A stretch of DNA of 64,000 nucleotides from Arthrobacter sp. SLBN-100 (GCF_006715305.1 NZ_VFMY01000001.1:4552555-4616554); one strand, 5' to 3'. Counted from the stretch's first letter, positions 7,962-17,555 are shown. The notes: generated by a model from the sequence alone, not told the origin. Program-made: numbers and translations.

Positions 7962-8570
7962 ATGAGCAATGCAGAAGCCACGGCTTCATCAGACCATACC
8001 GGAACGGGTAAGGCTGAGGCCGCACACAATCCGGAAGCTGCACGGCTCAGGGCGCTCCTTGAACCCTCGGTGCGGGCCAACCGCCTGTACTTGGAGGACG
8101 TGGCGATCCTTCCCGGATCCCACCGCGTGGTCCACGTGGTGGTGGACCTGCCGCAGGAGGAGACCGGCGGGGTGAGCCTTGATGTCATTGCCGACATCTC
8201 CAAAGTACTCTCCGACGTTTTGGACAACGATCCCGGTGACGACGGCCGCCCCTACGATCTTGAAGTCTCCTCGCCGGGCGTCGGGCGCCCGCTTACGGAG
8301 CCGCGCCACTGGCATCGCGCCAAGGGCCGGATGGTGAAGGTCAACGTCCTGCAGGGCGATAACGTGACAGGCCGCATCCAGGCCGTGGACCAGGCCGGCG
8401 TGACCATCGTGCCCGAGATCGCGGTCAAAAAGGGGATGAAGCCCAAGCAGGGTGATCCCATCAAGCTTCCTTTCGACAGGATCCGCAACGGAAAAGTCGA
8501 GATCGAATTCAGCCACCTCCACGAGGACGGTCTGGAACCTGAACACAATGGACCTTCTGAGGAGGCCTGA
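7962..8570 (+). CDS. rimP: Ribosome maturation factor RimP
   Basis: A 202-residue RimP, needed for maturation of the 30S subunit in the cytoplasm. The N-terminal domain spans about residues 28-115 and ends with the family hallmark [12 protein letters not shown]. The Sm-like C-terminal domain follows (about 120-185). The first 25 residues are a variable acidic extension. An AGGGAGGCGG Shine-Dalgarno precedes the ATG. The stop codon overlaps the nusA start by one base (TGATG), so the pair is translationally coupled. This is the head of the conserved rimP-nusA-ylxR-infB-rbfA cluster. Confidence 0.96.
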   Translation: MSNAEATASSDHTGTGKAEAAHNPEAARLRALLEPSVRANRLYLEDVAILPGSHRVVHVVVDLPQEETGGVSLDVIADISKVLSDVLDNDPGDDGRPYDLEVSSPGVGRPLTEPRHWHRAKGRMVKVNVLQGDNVTGRIQAVDQAGVTIVPEIAVKKGMKPKQGDPIKLPFDRIRNGKVEIEFSHLHEDGLEPEHNGPSEEA

Positions 8571-9550
8571 TGGATATTGACATGAGCGCACTGAGACTTC
8601 TGGAGCGTGAGCGTGAAATCCCGCTGGACCTCCTGATCCCCACCATTGAGCAGGCGCTCCTGGTGGCCTACCACAAGTCGCCCGGCGCCTTCGAGAAGGC
8701 CCGCGCGGAACTGGACCGGAAGAGCGGCCACGTCACCATCTGGGCCGTGGAGATTGACGACGACGGCGCCCCCATCGGCGAGTTCGAGCACACCCCGGAG
8801 GGCTTCGGCCGCATCGCTGCCAGCACCGCACGGCAGATCATCCTGCAGCGGCTCCGCGACGTCGAGGACGACAACGTGCTGGGCGAGTTCAAGGGCCGTG
8901 AAGGCGAACTCGTTGCCGGCACCATCCAGCAGGGCCATAACCCGCACATGGTCCAGGTCAACCTGGGCGCCGTTGAAGCGCTCCTGCCCCCGCCCGAACA
9001 GGTGCCGGGGGAGAAGTACCTTCACGGCAACCGCCTGCGCGCCCTGGTGATCGACGTGCACCGCGGCTCCAAGGGCCCGTCCGTCACGCTGTCCCGGTCC
9101 CATCCGGGGCTCGTCCGGAAGCTCTTCGAACTGGAAGTCCCCGAGATCGCCGACCGCTCCGTCGAGATCGTTGCGCTGGCCCGGGAAGCCGGCCACCGCA
9201 CCAAGATCGCCGTCAAGGCCAACACCCCCGGCATCAACGCCAAGGGTGCCTGCATCGGTGAAATGGGTTCCCGGGTTCGGGCAGTGATGACGGAACTGAA
9301 CGACGAAAAGATTGACATTGTCGACTTCAGCGAGAACCCGGCCACCTTCATCGCCAGCGCCCTGTCGCCGTCGAGGGTGAATTCGGTCACCATCACCGAT
9401 GAAGCCACACGTTCCGCCCGCGTGGTGGTTCCCGATTACCAGCTTTCCCTGGCCATCGGCAAGGAGGGCCAAAACGCCCGCCTGGCGGCCAAGCTGACCG
9501 GCTGGCGCATCGATATCGTTTCCGACGCAGCCGCCACCCGCGAAAACTAG
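8570..9550 (+). CDS. nusA: Transcription termination/antitermination factor NusA
   Basis: A 326-residue NusA that binds RNA polymerase and nascent RNA. The N-terminal polymerase-binding domain covers about residues 1-110 and the S1 domain begins at [20 protein letters not shown]. Two KH domains follow, with [11 protein letters not shown] and the GxxG-like [16 protein letters not shown]. It lacks the acidic C-terminal repeats of the proteobacterial protein, which is normal for actinobacteria. The ATG overlaps the rimP stop codon. A GC hairpin (9551-9572) follows the stop but has no T-tract. Confidence 0.96.
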   Translation: MDIDMSALRLLEREREIPLDLLIPTIEQALLVAYHKSPGAFEKARAELDRKSGHVTIWAVEIDDDGAPIGEFEHTPEGFGRIAASTARQIILQRLRDVEDDNVLGEFKGREGELVAGTIQQGHNPHMVQVNLGAVEALLPPPEQVPGEKYLHGNRLRALVIDVHRGSKGPSVTLSRSHPGLVRKLFELEVPEIADRSVEIVALAREAGHRTKIAVKANTPGINAKGACIGEMGSRVRAVMTELNDEKIDIVDFSENPATFIASALSPSRVNSVTITDEATRSARVVVPDYQLSLAIGKEGQNARLAAKLTGWRIDIVSDAAATREN

Positions 9551-9740
9551 GCCGTCCCCGTCCCGGGGCGGCCACGCCGGGACTGCATCGCGGTTTCGGG
9601 CAGAATGGCCCGGAGGGGCTAGAATAGAAAAGGCCGCGCCCAACGGCCGGCAGCCGTGTGCCTCGAGCATGCCCCTTCCGCTGACACAGCGGAGGCCAGG
9701 CATTCCCGGGGCAGCAGATATGAATGTCAGGAAGATGACC

Positions 9741-10079
9741 GTGGCAGTACTTTCCACCGGGAATCAACCGGAGCGCACCTGCATCGGATGCCGGAAGAAG
9801 GGCCTGCGGTCTGAATTGCTCCGGCTCGTCGCCGACGGCAGCGGGTCAACCGCTGTCCTGGTGGATGAACGACGCCGGCTGGCTGGCCGGGGTGCTTGGC
9901 TGCACCCCAGCGAATCGTGCCTGGCTCTGGCGATCAAACGGCGGGCTTTCGGACGTGCCCTTCCGGGCGCAACCGGAACTGCCGCCGTTGAACACTGGAT
10001 CAAGCCGGAAACGAACGTTGCAGGCACCACGGCAACTGCAACACCAACCGTCCAACCTGAAAGCGGGTCAGAAATCTGA
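9741..10079 (+). CDS. ylxR: YlxR family (DUF448) RNA-binding protein
   Basis: A small basic protein of the YlxR/DUF448 family, which sits between nusA and infB in most Gram-positive genomes and acts as a nucleoid- or RNA-binding regulator. The family signature [12 protein letters not shown] is present, and [17 protein letters not shown] carries the second conserved region. GTG at 9741 has AGGA eight bases upstream; in-frame ATGs at 9735 and 9720 are possible and would add 2 or 7 residues. The tail after residue 85 is Thr/Ala/Pro-rich and not conserved. A TAGAAT hexamer about 120 bases upstream may be a promoter for ylxR-infB. Confidence 0.88.
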   Translation: MAVLSTGNQPERTCIGCRKKGLRSELLRLVADGSGSTAVLVDERRRLAGRGAWLHPSESCLALAIKRRAFGRALPGATGTAAVEHWIKPETNVAGTTATATPTVQPESGSEI

Positions 10080-10231
10080 TGGAAACCCGATGAGTTCCCA
10101 GCGATGAGTGCGTAACGATGACAACTTTGTTGCGCTCTGCAATGGGCCCTTCCGCAGTAATCGCGGCTGGGGCCCGCAGTAAGAAGTAGACGGTTCGTGC
10201 CTGGCTCGGTGCGGACCGAGACAGGAGAAAT

Positions 10232-13204
10232 GTGGCCAAGGTCCGCGTACATGAGCTCGCCAAAGAGCTCGGTATTACTTCCAAAGATGCAGTGACAAAA
10301 CTGCAGGAACTGGGCGAATTTGTTCGCTCCGCCTCTTCCACCATTGAGGCCCCCGTTGTGCGGAAACTGCGCAACGCCTTCCCCGACGCTGCTGCCAAGG
10401 CCTCAGCACCGGCGGCCGCGCCCAAGGCGGCCGCCCCGGCTGCAGAAGCACGTCCTTCAACTCCCGCCCCCGGCCCGGCAGCTCCCAAGGCTCCGGCTCC
10501 CGCGGCGCAGGCACCTGCTCCCGCCGCTCCCGAAGCACCGGCCCAGCCTGCTGCTTCGGCTCCGGCAGCACCCGCTGCCAGCCGGCCCGCAGCTCCGGCG
10601 GCTCCCGCTGCTCCGTCCAGCACGGCTCCGTCCAGCAGCACGGCTCCGTCCACCAGCACTGCTCCGTCCACCGGTGCAAAGCCTGGCGCACGTCCGGCCC
10701 CCAAGGCCGAAACTCCGGCTGCCCCCGCCCGCTCCGGCGGACAGGGCGGTTCGGCAGGCAGCTCCGCTCCCCGTCCCGGCGGTCCCCGTCCGGGCAATAA
10801 CCCCTTCGCCACCTCGCAGGGCATGCCCCGCGGCCGTGGCGGCGATGGCGAGCGTCCTCCCCGTCCGGGCAACAACCCGTTCGCTACTTCACAGGGCATG
10901 CCCCGCCCCGGTGGAAGCCGCACCGACGGCGACCGTCCCGGTGGGCCCCGTCCCGCAGCTGGTGCCGGCGGTCCCCGTCCCGGTGGGCCCCGTCCCGCAG
11001 CCGGTGCGGGCGGTCCCCGTCCCGCAGCAGGTGCCGGTGGACCCCGCCCGGGTGCACCGCGCCCCGGTGGTGCCGGCGGAAACCGTCCCACTCCGGGCAT
11101 GATGCCCAACCGCACTGAGCGTCCCGCACCCGCTGGTGCAGGCCGTCCCGGTGCCGGCGGCCGCGGCCCCGGACGCCCGGGTGGCGCTCCCGGAACCGGT
11201 GGTCCCGGTGCCGGTGGCGGAGCCCCCGCCGGCGGCGGCTTCGGCAAGGGTGGCCGCGGACGCGGTGGCACCCAGGGTGCTTTCGGCAAGGGCGGCGCAG
11301 GCCGCGGCAAGCAGCGCAAGTCGAAGCGTGCAAAGCGCCAGGAACTTGAGCAGATGAGTGCCCCGTCGCTGGGTGGCGTGAGCGTACCCCGCGGCGACGG
11401 CAACACCGTCATCCGCCTGCGCCGTGGCTCATCCATCACGGACTTCGCTGACAAGATCGAGGCGAACCCCGCCGCTCTGGTAACCGTGCTGTTCCACCTC
11501 GGTGAAATGGCAACGGCCACGCAGTCGCTGGACGAGGAAACCTTCGCGCTGCTGGGTGAAGAGCTTGGCTACAAGCTCCAGGTCGTCTCGCCGGAGGACG
11601 AGGAGCGCGAGCTGCTCTCCACCTTCGACATCGACTTCGAAGCAGAGCTCGAAGCCGAAGGCGACGAAGACCTCGAGGCACGTCCGCCGGTTGTCACCGT
11701 CATGGGCCACGTGGACCACGGTAAGACCCGCCTGCTCGATGCCATCCGCAAGTCCGACGTTATGGCGGGCGAGCACGGCGGCATCACGCAGCACATCGGC
11801 GCCTACCAGGTTACGCACAACCACGAAGGCAACGATCGCAAGATCACCTTCATCGATACCCCGGGCCACGAGGCGTTCACCGCCATGCGTGCCCGTGGTG
11901 CGAAGGTCACCGACATTGCCATCCTGGTGGTCGCAGCGGACGACGGCGTAATGCCCCAGACCGTTGAAGCCCTCAACCACGCCCAGGCAGCCAACGTGCC
12001 CATCGTGGTGGCCGTGAACAAGATCGACAAGGAAGGCGCCAACCCGGACAAGGTCCGCGGCCAGCTGACCGAGTACGGCCTGGTTCCCGAAGAATACGGT
12101 GGCGACACCATGTTCGTGGAGGTCTCTGCACGCCAGAACCTCAACATCGACGAGCTGCTCGAGGCAGTCCTGCTCACCGCGGACGCTGCCCTGGACATGC
12201 GCGCCAACCCGAACAAGGACGCCCGCGGTATCGCCATCGAAGCCAACCTGGACAAGGGCCGCGGTTCCGTGGCCACCGTCCTGGTGCAGTCCGGCACCCT
12301 GCGCGTCGGCGACACCATCGTGGCAGGCACGGCCCACGGCCGCGTCCGTGCGATGTTCGACGACGACGGCAGCGCCCTGACCGAGGCCGGTCCGTCCCGC
12401 CCCGTCCAGGTGCTGGGTCTGTCCAACGTCCCGCGTGCAGGTGACACCTTCTTCGTGACCGCTGACGAGCGCACCGCCCGCCAGATCGCCGAGAAGCGTG
12501 AAGCTGCGGACCGCAACGCCGCCCTGGCCAAGCGCCGCAAGCGCATCAGCCTCGAAGACTTCGACCAGGCCGTGGCCGAAGGCAAGATCGACACCCTCAA
12601 CCTCATCCTCAAGGGTGACGTGTCCGGTGCCGTGGAAGCCCTCGAAGACGCGCTGCTCAAGATCGACGTCGGCGAAGGCGTGCAGCTGCGCGTCATCCAC
12701 CGCGGTGTGGGTGCCATCACGCAGAACGACGTCAACCTGGCAACAGTGGACAGCGCCGTCATCATCGGCTTCAACGTCAAGCCTGCCGAGCGGGTTGCCG
12801 AACTGGCAGACCGCGAAGGCGTGGACATGCGCTTCTACTCCGTCATCTACTCCGCGATCGATGACATCGAGATGGCGCTCAAGGGCATGCTCAAGCCGGA
12901 ATACGAAGAATTCCAGCTGGGCACCGCCGAGGTCCGCGAAGTCTTCCGCTCCTCCAAGTTCGGAAACATCGCCGGCTCGATCGTCCGCTCGGGCGTCATC
13001 CGCCGCAACACCAAGGCCCGCATCAGCCGCGACGGCAAGATCATCGGTGACAACCTCACCGTTGAGACGCTCAAGCGCTTCAAGGACGACGCCACCGAGG
13101 TCCGCACGGACTTCGAGTGTGGTATCGGTCTTGGGTCTTACAACGACATCACCGAAGGCGACATCATCGAGACCTTCGAGATGCGTGAGAAGCCGCGCGT
13201 CTAA
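10232..13204 (+). CDS. infB: Translation initiation factor IF-2
   Basis: A 990-residue GTPase that places initiator tRNA on the ribosome. The start is IF2_N ([15 protein letters not shown], residues 1-50). A long Ala/Pro and then Gly/Arg/Pro-rich disordered region follows (about 55-370), and a basic helix leads into the core. The G1 motif GHVDHGKT lies at residues 492-499, DTPGH and NKID follow, and the two beta-barrel domains plus IF-2 domain 3 end the protein. The GTG start has ACAGGAG eight bases upstream. The disordered region contains a duplicated segment ([15 protein letters not shown] twice) and repeated [10 protein letters not shown] units. The very long antisense frames are composition shadows. 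Confidence 0.97.
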   Translation: MAKVRVHELAKELGITSKDAVTKLQELGEFVRSASSTIEAPVVRKLRNAFPDAAAKASAPAAAPKAAAPAAEARPSTPAPGPAAPKAPAPAAQAPAPAAPEAPAQPAASAPAAPAASRPAAPAAPAAPSSTAPSSSTAPSTSTAPSTGAKPGARPAPKAETPAAPARSGGQGGSAGSSAPRPGGPRPGNNPFATSQGMPRGRGGDGERPPRPGNNPFATSQGMPRPGGSRTDGDRPGGPRPAAGAGGPRPGGPRPAAGAGGPRPAAGAGGPRPGAPRPGGAGGNRPTPGMMPNRTERPAPAGAGRPGAGGRGPGRPGGAPGTGGPGAGGGAPAGGGFGKGGRGRGGTQGAFGKGGAGRGKQRKSKRAKRQELEQMSAPSLGGVSVPRGDGNTVIRLRRGSSITDFADKIEANPAALVTVLFHLGEMATATQSLDEETFALLGEELGYKLQVVSPEDEERELLSTFDIDFEAELEAEGDEDLEARPPVVTVMGHVDHGKTRLLDAIRKSDVMAGEHGGITQHIGAYQVTHNHEGNDRKITFIDTPGHEAFTAMRARGAKVTDIAILVVAADDGVMPQTVEALNHAQAANVPIVVAVNKIDKEGANPDKVRGQLTEYGLVPEEYGGDTMFVEVSARQNLNIDELLEAVLLTADAALDMRANPNKDARGIAIEANLDKGRGSVATVLVQSGTLRVGDTIVAGTAHGRVRAMFDDDGSALTEAGPSRPVQVLGLSNVPRAGDTFFVTADERTARQIAEKREAADRNAALAKRRKRISLEDFDQAVAEGKIDTLNLILKGDVSGAVEALEDALLKIDVGEGVQLRVIHRGVGAITQNDVNLATVDSAVIIGFNVKPAERVAELADREGVDMRFYSVIYSAIDDIEMALKGMLKPEYEEFQLGTAEVREVFRSSKFGNIAGSIVRSGVIRRNTKARISRDGKIIGDNLTVETLKRFKDDATEVRTDFECGIGLGSYNDITEGDIIETFEMREKPRV

Positions 13205-13229
13205 GGCTGTTTTGTGCGGGGCCGCCTCC

Positions 13230-13336
13230 GAGTTTTGGGGGCGCCCCGCCCCTACGCTGGGCGGCAAAGGATCTTGCGATCCTTTGCCGCCCAGCTCCGG
13301 TAGGCCCGATGCCACTCCCGGGCGCCCCCAAAACTC
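13230..13336. repeat. Nested double palindrome between infB and rbfA
   Basis: The outer arms 13230-13246 and 13320-13336 are a perfect 17-bp inverted repeat (GAGTTTTGGGGGCGCCC). Nested inside is a perfect 18-bp hairpin with arms 13256-13273 and 13278-13295 (GCTGGGCGGCAAAGGATC) and a TTGC loop. The whole unit is 107 bp and lies 25 bp after the infB stop. It may act as a terminator or processing signal, but its nested form and length look like a miniature mobile element or REP-type repeat. Confidence 0.8.
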
Positions 13337-13451
13337 TCCGGCATCGTCGTTGGCTCGCCTTAGGTAAGTGGCAGGTAACTGAAACGTTCGCGACGAGGCC
13401 CAAACCGCCGCCGTCGTACGTCCCACATTTTTCTTTTTATAGGAGTTGTTC

Positions 13452-13961
13452 ATGGCTGATCCGGCACGTGCTGCCAAGTTGGCGCAGCGGATTAAGGTTG
13501 TTGTTGCTGAGGCCTTGGGCCGGAAGGTTAAGGATCCCCGGCTGGAGGGCATTACTGTTACTGATGCCCGCGTGACCAATGATCTGCAGCATGCCACTGT
13601 GTATTACACGGTCCTGGGGGACCAGGACGTTCAGGCTGATGCTGCCAAGGGCCTGGAGAAGGCCAAGGGTGTGCTTCGGCAGGAGGTGGGGCGCAACCTC
13701 AGCATCCGGCTGACTCCCACCCTTGAATTCGTCTCCGATGAGATTCCCGTTATCGCGTCCAACCTCGAGGAATTGCTCCGGGAGGCCAAGAAGCGCGACG
13801 CCGAAGTGGCCGCCCTGGCGGCGCAGGCCCGGCATGCCGGGGATCCCGACCCCTACAAGAGCGACGCGTCCGCCGATGTGGATATCGACGAGGACGACTT
13901 CGACGAGGAGGACTTCGACCTGACGGACGACGAAGACCTCGACGAAGACGGCCACAAGTAG
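13452..13961 (+). CDS. rbfA: 30S ribosome-binding factor RbfA
   Basis: A 169-residue RbfA, a cold-adaptation and 16S rRNA maturation factor that binds the 30S neck. The KH-like fold occupies about residues 1-115 (KVVVAEALGRKVKDPRLEGITVTDARVTNDLQHA broken here for length, then LRQEVGRNLSIRLTPTLEF). The C-terminal 40 residues are very acidic (DIDEDDFDEEDFDL), as in other actinobacteria. ATG at 13452 has TAGGAG seven bases upstream; an in-frame TTG at 13446 is less likely. It ends the operon and is followed by a strong terminator. Confidence 0.95.
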   Translation: MADPARAAKLAQRIKVVVAEALGRKVKDPRLEGITVTDARVTNDLQHATVYYTVLGDQDVQADAAKGLEKAKGVLRQEVGRNLSIRLTPTLEFVSDEIPVIASNLEELLREAKKRDAEVAALAAQARHAGDPDPYKSDASADVDIDEDDFDEEDFDLTDDEDLDEDGHK

Positions 13962-13983
13962 GCCGCCAAGAACGTCAGCAGTG

Positions 13984-14012
13984 GGCCCGGACCATATGGT
14001 CCGGGCCTTTTG
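13984..14012 (+). terminator. Rho-independent terminator after rbfA
   Basis: A perfect 24-nt palindrome (13984-14007, GGCCCGGACCAT and its complement) is followed by TTTT. It closes the infB-rbfA unit and lies between it and the convergent ScyD-like gene. Confidence 0.85.
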
Positions 14013-14037
14013 CTTCCCGGAAAACTTTGCTGGCCGG

Positions 14038-15180
14038 CTAGTCGATATGGACCCGGATCACTTTGCCGACGGATGGCTCTGGTGGAGGAGGCGCTCCCGG
14101 GCCGGTCGGGGCGCCGGACAGCGCGTCAATCGTGGCGTACAGGTGTCCGTCCTGGAATTCGACGGCGGCCGGCTGGCTTACCGTCAGGAATTCGGAACGG
14201 TGGTCCCCCCGGCAATCGAACTTCAGGATCATGCCACCGAAGAGCGAAGCCACATAGACATCCCCGTTGTCCGCGATGGCAAGGCCCGTGGGGCTCAGGA
14301 TGCTGTCCTCCCAGAGCTTTGTCTCGCCGGTCCACCGGTTGACCTTGAATATCGCGCCACGTTCACCCAGCTCCGGGCTTTCCGGGCCACCGGGTAGTGA
14401 AGTCACATAAAGCCAGCCGTCAGGCCCAATCTCCACGTCCGTGGGAACAGGCTCGAAAGCGTATTTTTCACCAGCAACGCAAGCCGGCACGCCAAGCCCG
14501 CCCTCCTCCACCGGACGGGCGGCGCTTTCCGGAATAACCGCCGGCCGCGGCGGCAGCACAGCCAAAGTGGAAATGTGGCCGCTTTCGATGTCGACTTCCA
14601 GGATGGCGTTCGCGCCGGCGTCAGCTACATAGGCCTTGCCGCTCCGCACGGCCACGCCGTACGGATGCGAGTCAACAGTGCCCTTGTAGCGGGCGGGCGG
14701 GAACTCAGGCCACTGAGCCAGGCATTCGTCCGGGACGTCGGAACCTAGGCCGTAATGCTGATCGCCGTCCGGGTTGTGCTTGCGTTCGTAGCGGGCCAGG
14801 TCCGCGATGGTCCGGACATCTCCGTCCTCGTCGATGGACTTTAAGTAGCCTTCGAGAGCTTCAGGATCACCCACGCCAGCGCCCACACTTTCCACAAAAT
14901 AGGTGGTTCCATGCCGGATTTCCACGCCGCCAACGTCCCAACCCGCTTTGGTCTGATAGAGCGTGGTGGCGTCGTCTTTGACCCGGCTGAGGAGGCCAGC
15001 GAAATTTTGGGTGACGAGAACCGAGCCCTCGGAATCCACCGCCAGGCTGAGAGGTGCTGCCAAACCCTCAACCAACGTGCGCGGCTTCGGGTGGTCGTTG
15101 GAACCCGCGGCGGCAGGCCCGGCTGGAAGGACTATCGCCGCGGCAGCGAGACAGGCGACGAGCGGAAATTTTTTCTTCAT
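14038..15180 (-). CDS. ScyD/ScyE family secreted beta-propeller protein
   Basis: A 380-residue protein beginning MKKKFPLVACLAAAAIVLPAG with an Ala-rich cleavage region, so a Sec signal peptide is clear and the protein is exported. The mature part has NHL/SMP30-like propeller repeats (LSLAVDSEGSVLVTQNFAG, HPYGVAVRSGKAYVADAGAN, VEIGPDGWLYVTSLPGG, SPTGLAIADNGDVYVASLFG). The family is named after cyanobacterial scytonemin-cluster proteins; here the function is unknown. ATG at 15180 is preceded by GGAG, whereas an upstream in-frame ATG would spoil the signal peptide. Three CCCCTAWT boxes lie about 120 bp upstream. Confidence 0.85.
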   Translation of the reverse strand: MKKKFPLVACLAAAAIVLPAGPAAAGSNDHPKPRTLVEGLAAPLSLAVDSEGSVLVTQNFAGLLSRVKDDATTLYQTKAGWDVGGVEIRHGTTYFVESVGAGVGDPEALEGYLKSIDEDGDVRTIADLARYERKHNPDGDQHYGLGSDVPDECLAQWPEFPPARYKGTVDSHPYGVAVRSGKAYVADAGANAILEVDIESGHISTLAVLPPRPAVIPESAARPVEEGGLGVPACVAGEKYAFEPVPTDVEIGPDGWLYVTSLPGGPESPELGERGAIFKVNRWTGETKLWEDSILSPTGLAIADNGDVYVASLFGGMILKFDCRGDHRSEFLTVSQPAAVEFQDGHLYATIDALSGAPTGPGAPPPPEPSVGKVIRVHID

Positions 15181-15261
15181 TTCGGTACTCCGGTTGGCGC
15201 CCTTGACGGGCCGGATAAGGAGCCTCGCGAGAGGTAATGCATTCGGAACCCCCGGCGCCAG

Positions 15262-15267
15262 ATTATG
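15262..15267 (-). promoter_or_regulatory. Possible -10 element (CATAAT) of the ScyD-like gene
   Basis: CATAAT on the minus strand lies about 80 bases before the ATG. The -35 position (about 15290-15285, CGGCGA) is poor, which fits a promoter that needs an activator bound at the CCCCTAWT boxes just upstream. Confidence 0.35.
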
Positions 15268-15298
15268 CCTGCGGAGCAACGATGTCGCCGGAAACTAC

Positions 15299-15330
15299 CC
15301 CCTATTCGGCCCCCTATTTTTGCCCCTAAT
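15299..15330. promoter_or_regulatory. Three CCCCTAWT direct repeats at 12-bp period (probable activator-binding array)
   Basis: CCCCTATT at 15299-15306, CCCCTATT at 15311-15318 and CCCCTAAT at 15323-15330 start exactly 12 bp apart. Such phased direct repeats are typical of LuxR/MalT-, SARP- or response-regulator-type sites. They lie between the divergent ScyD-like gene and the deaminase, just upstream of both predicted promoters. The regulator is not in the window. Confidence 0.6.
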
Positions 15331-15345
15331 GCCGGCCTCTTTGGC

Positions 15346-15351
15346 TAGGAT
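15346..15351 (+). promoter_or_regulatory. Predicted -10 element (TAGGAT) for a leaderless deaminase mRNA
   Basis: TAGGAT ends six bases before the ATG at 15358. The CCCCTAAT box at 15323-15330 lies where the -35 region would be. Confidence 0.5.
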
Positions 15352-15357
15352 CGAGCT

Positions 15358-15840
15358 ATGAACCAGGCGGACCACGGCGATGCCAACCAGTACCTCGAAC
15401 AGGCAGTGGCCCTGGCCACCCGGAACGTTGCCGACGGCGGCGGTCCATTCGGGGCTTTGGTGGTGACCAAGGACGGACGGGTGCACGAGGGCGTCAACCG
15501 GGTCACCCGAGATAACGATCCCACGGCCCACGCCGAGGTGGTTGCCATCCGCACCGCAGCTGCCGCCATCAGGCACTTCGACCTGCGCGGGGCAGTCCTG
15601 TACACGAGCTGTGAGCCGTGCCCGCTGTGCCTGGCGTCTGCCCTCTGGGCGCGGATCGACCGTGTCTACTTCGCCGCGGACCGCTACGGCGCCGCTTCCG
15701 CCGGCTTTGATGACGCCGTTTTCTATGACTACTTCTCCGGTGCCCGTCCGGAACTGCTGCCGGTCAGCCGGGGCGACGTGCCGGCGTCGGACGCCCCGTT
15801 CCTGGCCTGGGGCACGCACAAAAGCAGGAAGGACTATTAG
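15358..15840 (+). CDS. Nucleoside/guanine deaminase (cytidine deaminase-like fold)
   Basis: A 160-residue zinc-dependent deaminase. The zinc and proton-shuttle motifs are H58-A-E60 and the PCxxC motif in TSCEPCPLC (C88 and C91). The length, CEPCPLCLASALWARI and the C-terminal YFSGARPELLPVSR region resemble GuaD-type guanine deaminases, which convert guanine to xanthine. TadA is less likely because the C-terminal region differs. The mRNA is probably leaderless (TAGGAT six bases upstream of ATG). The thioredoxin gene follows 2 bases later, so the two are probably co-transcribed. Confidence 0.85.
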   Translation: MNQADHGDANQYLEQAVALATRNVADGGGPFGALVVTKDGRVHEGVNRVTRDNDPTAHAEVVAIRTAAAAIRHFDLRGAVLYTSCEPCPLCLASALWARIDRVYFAADRYGAASAGFDDAVFYDYFSGARPELLPVSRGDVPASDAPFLAWGTHKSRKDY

Positions 15841-15842
15841 GC

Positions 15843-16280
15843 ATGGAAGTGTCCCTCATCAAATGTCCCCACTGCGGGAAGACCAACCGGATCCCGGCCA
15901 ATGCCGCTGGCCGGCCCCGCTGCGGCAACTGCCATAGCGGGCTGCCCTGGATCGTGGAGGCCGGTGATGCCGACTTCAGCACGATAGCCGAACAGTCGCC
16001 CGTTCCGGTGCTGGTGGACTTCTGGGCTGCGTGGTGCGGGCCGTGCCGTATGGTGAGCCCCGTCCTGGACAAGCTGGCCAGGGAGCGGGAGGGAGCCGTC
16101 AAGCTCGTCAAGGTTGATGTTGATAAATCGCCCGGCTTGTCCCGCCGGTTCGACGTGCAGGCCATTCCCACGCTGATGGTCATCATTGACGGCAAGGTCG
16201 CGGCGCGGCAGGCGGGGGCCGCCCCGGCAGAGGTGCTGCGCACATGGCTGGACGGGGCGCTGGCCGGAACCCGGCGCTAA
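15843..16280 (+). CDS. trxC: Thioredoxin 2 (zinc-ribbon thioredoxin)
   Basis: A 145-residue protein with an N-terminal zinc-binding segment (C8/C11 and C27/C30 in CPHCG and CGNC) followed by a thioredoxin domain. The redox site is WCGPC (C65, C68), and the cis-proline lies in AIPTLMVI. This is the TrxC layout: a cytoplasmic disulfide reductase that in other bacteria is zinc-regulated and oxidative-stress related. ATG at 15843 lies two bases past the deaminase stop. It is convergent with the aminotransferase gene, with 12 bases between them. Confidence 0.92.
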   Translation: MEVSLIKCPHCGKTNRIPANAAGRPRCGNCHSGLPWIVEAGDADFSTIAEQSPVPVLVDFWAAWCGPCRMVSPVLDKLAREREGAVKLVKVDVDKSPGLSRRFDVQAIPTLMVIIDGKVAARQAGAAPAEVLRTWLDGALAGTRR

Positions 16281-16292
16281 CGGGAAGGCCGC

Positions 16293-17456
16293 TCAGGCGA
16301 CGCGTTCCGGGAGCCTGGACAGGCCCTCCAGCAGTTCCTCGCGCTTGCCGCACAGCGCAATCCGCACCCAGCCCTCGCCGATGGAACCGAAGGCCGTCCC
16401 CGGTGCGAGGGCAACGCCTGACTCGGCGAGGAAGCGCCGGACCCACGCCCGGACATCGCCGCCGCTGACATGGGAAACGTCAGCCCAGAGGTAGAACGCG
16501 CCGTCGGCCTTCAAATACGGAATGCCCTTGGAATCCAGCACGGCGGACGCGGCGTCGCGGTTGGCCCGGTAGTGTTCGTGCGCATGCTGGACGTAATCCT
16601 GTGGCCCTGTAAGGGCGGCGAGCGCCGCGTACTGTGACGGCGATGCCACGCACGAGACGATGGACTCCATCACGTTGTTCATCTTTTGCTCCAGCCCGGG
16701 CGGGCACACCAGCGCGCCGATCCGGAGCCCCGTGAGGCCGTACGTCTTGGAAAGCGTCAGCGAAGTGAAGACGCGCGCCTCGCCCGGAAGCCGGTCGTCG
16801 AAACTTGCCGGACTCACGTGCGGCACATCGTAGGTGAACGCTTCGTAGCACTCGTCCGAGATCACCCACAGATCGTGCCTCCGGGCCAGCTCCACCAGCT
16901 CCCGCGTCAGCTTTTCGCTGAGGACCGCACCCAGCGGATTGGAAGGGGAGTTCAGGACCAGCACGCGGGTCCGGTCCGTGATGAGGGCCTCGATATCTTC
17001 GGTCCTGGGCTGGAAGCCGTGGTCAGGATAGAGCGGGTAACCCACGGGGACAGCGTTCAGGAGCCGGCTGGTCATGGCAAAGGTGGGGTAGCCCGGGTTG
17101 GGGATCAGGATCTCGTCGCCGGGGGAGAGCAGCAGGCTCATCGCGAAGTGCAGGCCCTGCTGCGCGCCGTCCACCACATACACGCGGTCGGAGCCAATGC
17201 CGGTGCCGTGGCTGGCGCGTTCCCGGAACCGGGCCGCGAACGCCTCGCGCAGTGCGGGGATGCCGGCGTTGGGGGTGTAGTTTGTTTCGTCCCGGTCCAG
17301 GCAGGCGATGCCGGCCTCGAGGACGTGGCGGGGGAGCGGAAACCCGGGTTCGCCGATGCTCAGGACCAGGGCCCCGGGGGTGCGCCACGCGGCCTCGGTG
17401 ATCTCACGGATCTGGTTGACGGGCACCTCGCGGACGTGGGCGGCAAGCTCTGGCAT
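16293..17456 (-). CDS. Pyridoxal phosphate-dependent class I/II aminotransferase
   Basis: A 387-residue fold-type I aminotransferase. Visible residues are the PLP lysine K237 in SLTLSKTYGLTGLRIG, N173 in NSPSNPLG, and D201/Y204 in ISDECYEAF. The layout is that of aspartate aminotransferase-like enzymes of subgroup I-gamma; the substrate pair is not determined. ATG at 17456 (MPELAAHVREV) was chosen; an in-frame ATG three codons earlier (17465) is equally possible. It is divergent from truB, with about 100 bases between the starts. Confidence 0.88.
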   Translation of the reverse strand: MPELAAHVREVPVNQIREITEAAWRTPGALVLSIGEPGFPLPRHVLEAGIACLDRDETNYTPNAGIPALREAFAARFRERASHGTGIGSDRVYVVDGAQQGLHFAMSLLLSPGDEILIPNPGYPTFAMTSRLLNAVPVGYPLYPDHGFQPRTEDIEALITDRTRVLVLNSPSNPLGAVLSEKLTRELVELARRHDLWVISDECYEAFTYDVPHVSPASFDDRLPGEARVFTSLTLSKTYGLTGLRIGALVCPPGLEQKMNNVMESIVSCVASPSQYAALAALTGPQDYVQHAHEHYRANRDAASAVLDSKGIPYLKADGAFYLWADVSHVSGGDVRAWVRRFLAESGVALAPGTAFGSIGEGWVRIALCGKREELLEGLSRLPERVA

Positions 17457-17542
17457 GCCTGCCATCCTAACCGGCTCTTCAGCAGCAGGGTCCAAGCGGC
17501 CAACAGGCCGGATGCGTGGGCGGGGGCCGGGACCAGCGCCGA

Positions 17543-17548
17543 TATACT
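17543..17548 (+). promoter_or_regulatory. Predicted -10 element (TATACT) of truB
   Basis: TATACT is close to consensus and ends seven bases before the GTG start of truB, predicting a leaderless or nearly leaderless mRNA. Confidence 0.5.
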
Positions 17549-17555
17549 GGGAAGC

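Noticed and set aside
11429..13597. 722-codon open frame antisense to infB and rbfA
   Set aside because: It lies wholly opposite conserved coding DNA, has low-complexity His/Val/Asp composition typical of the reverse strand of high-GC genes, and no family motif.
16686..17555. 290-codon upstream extension of the truB frame
   Set aside because: It is antisense to the aminotransferase; TruB proteins begin at VLSGLVIVDKP, and a -10 element lies just before that start.
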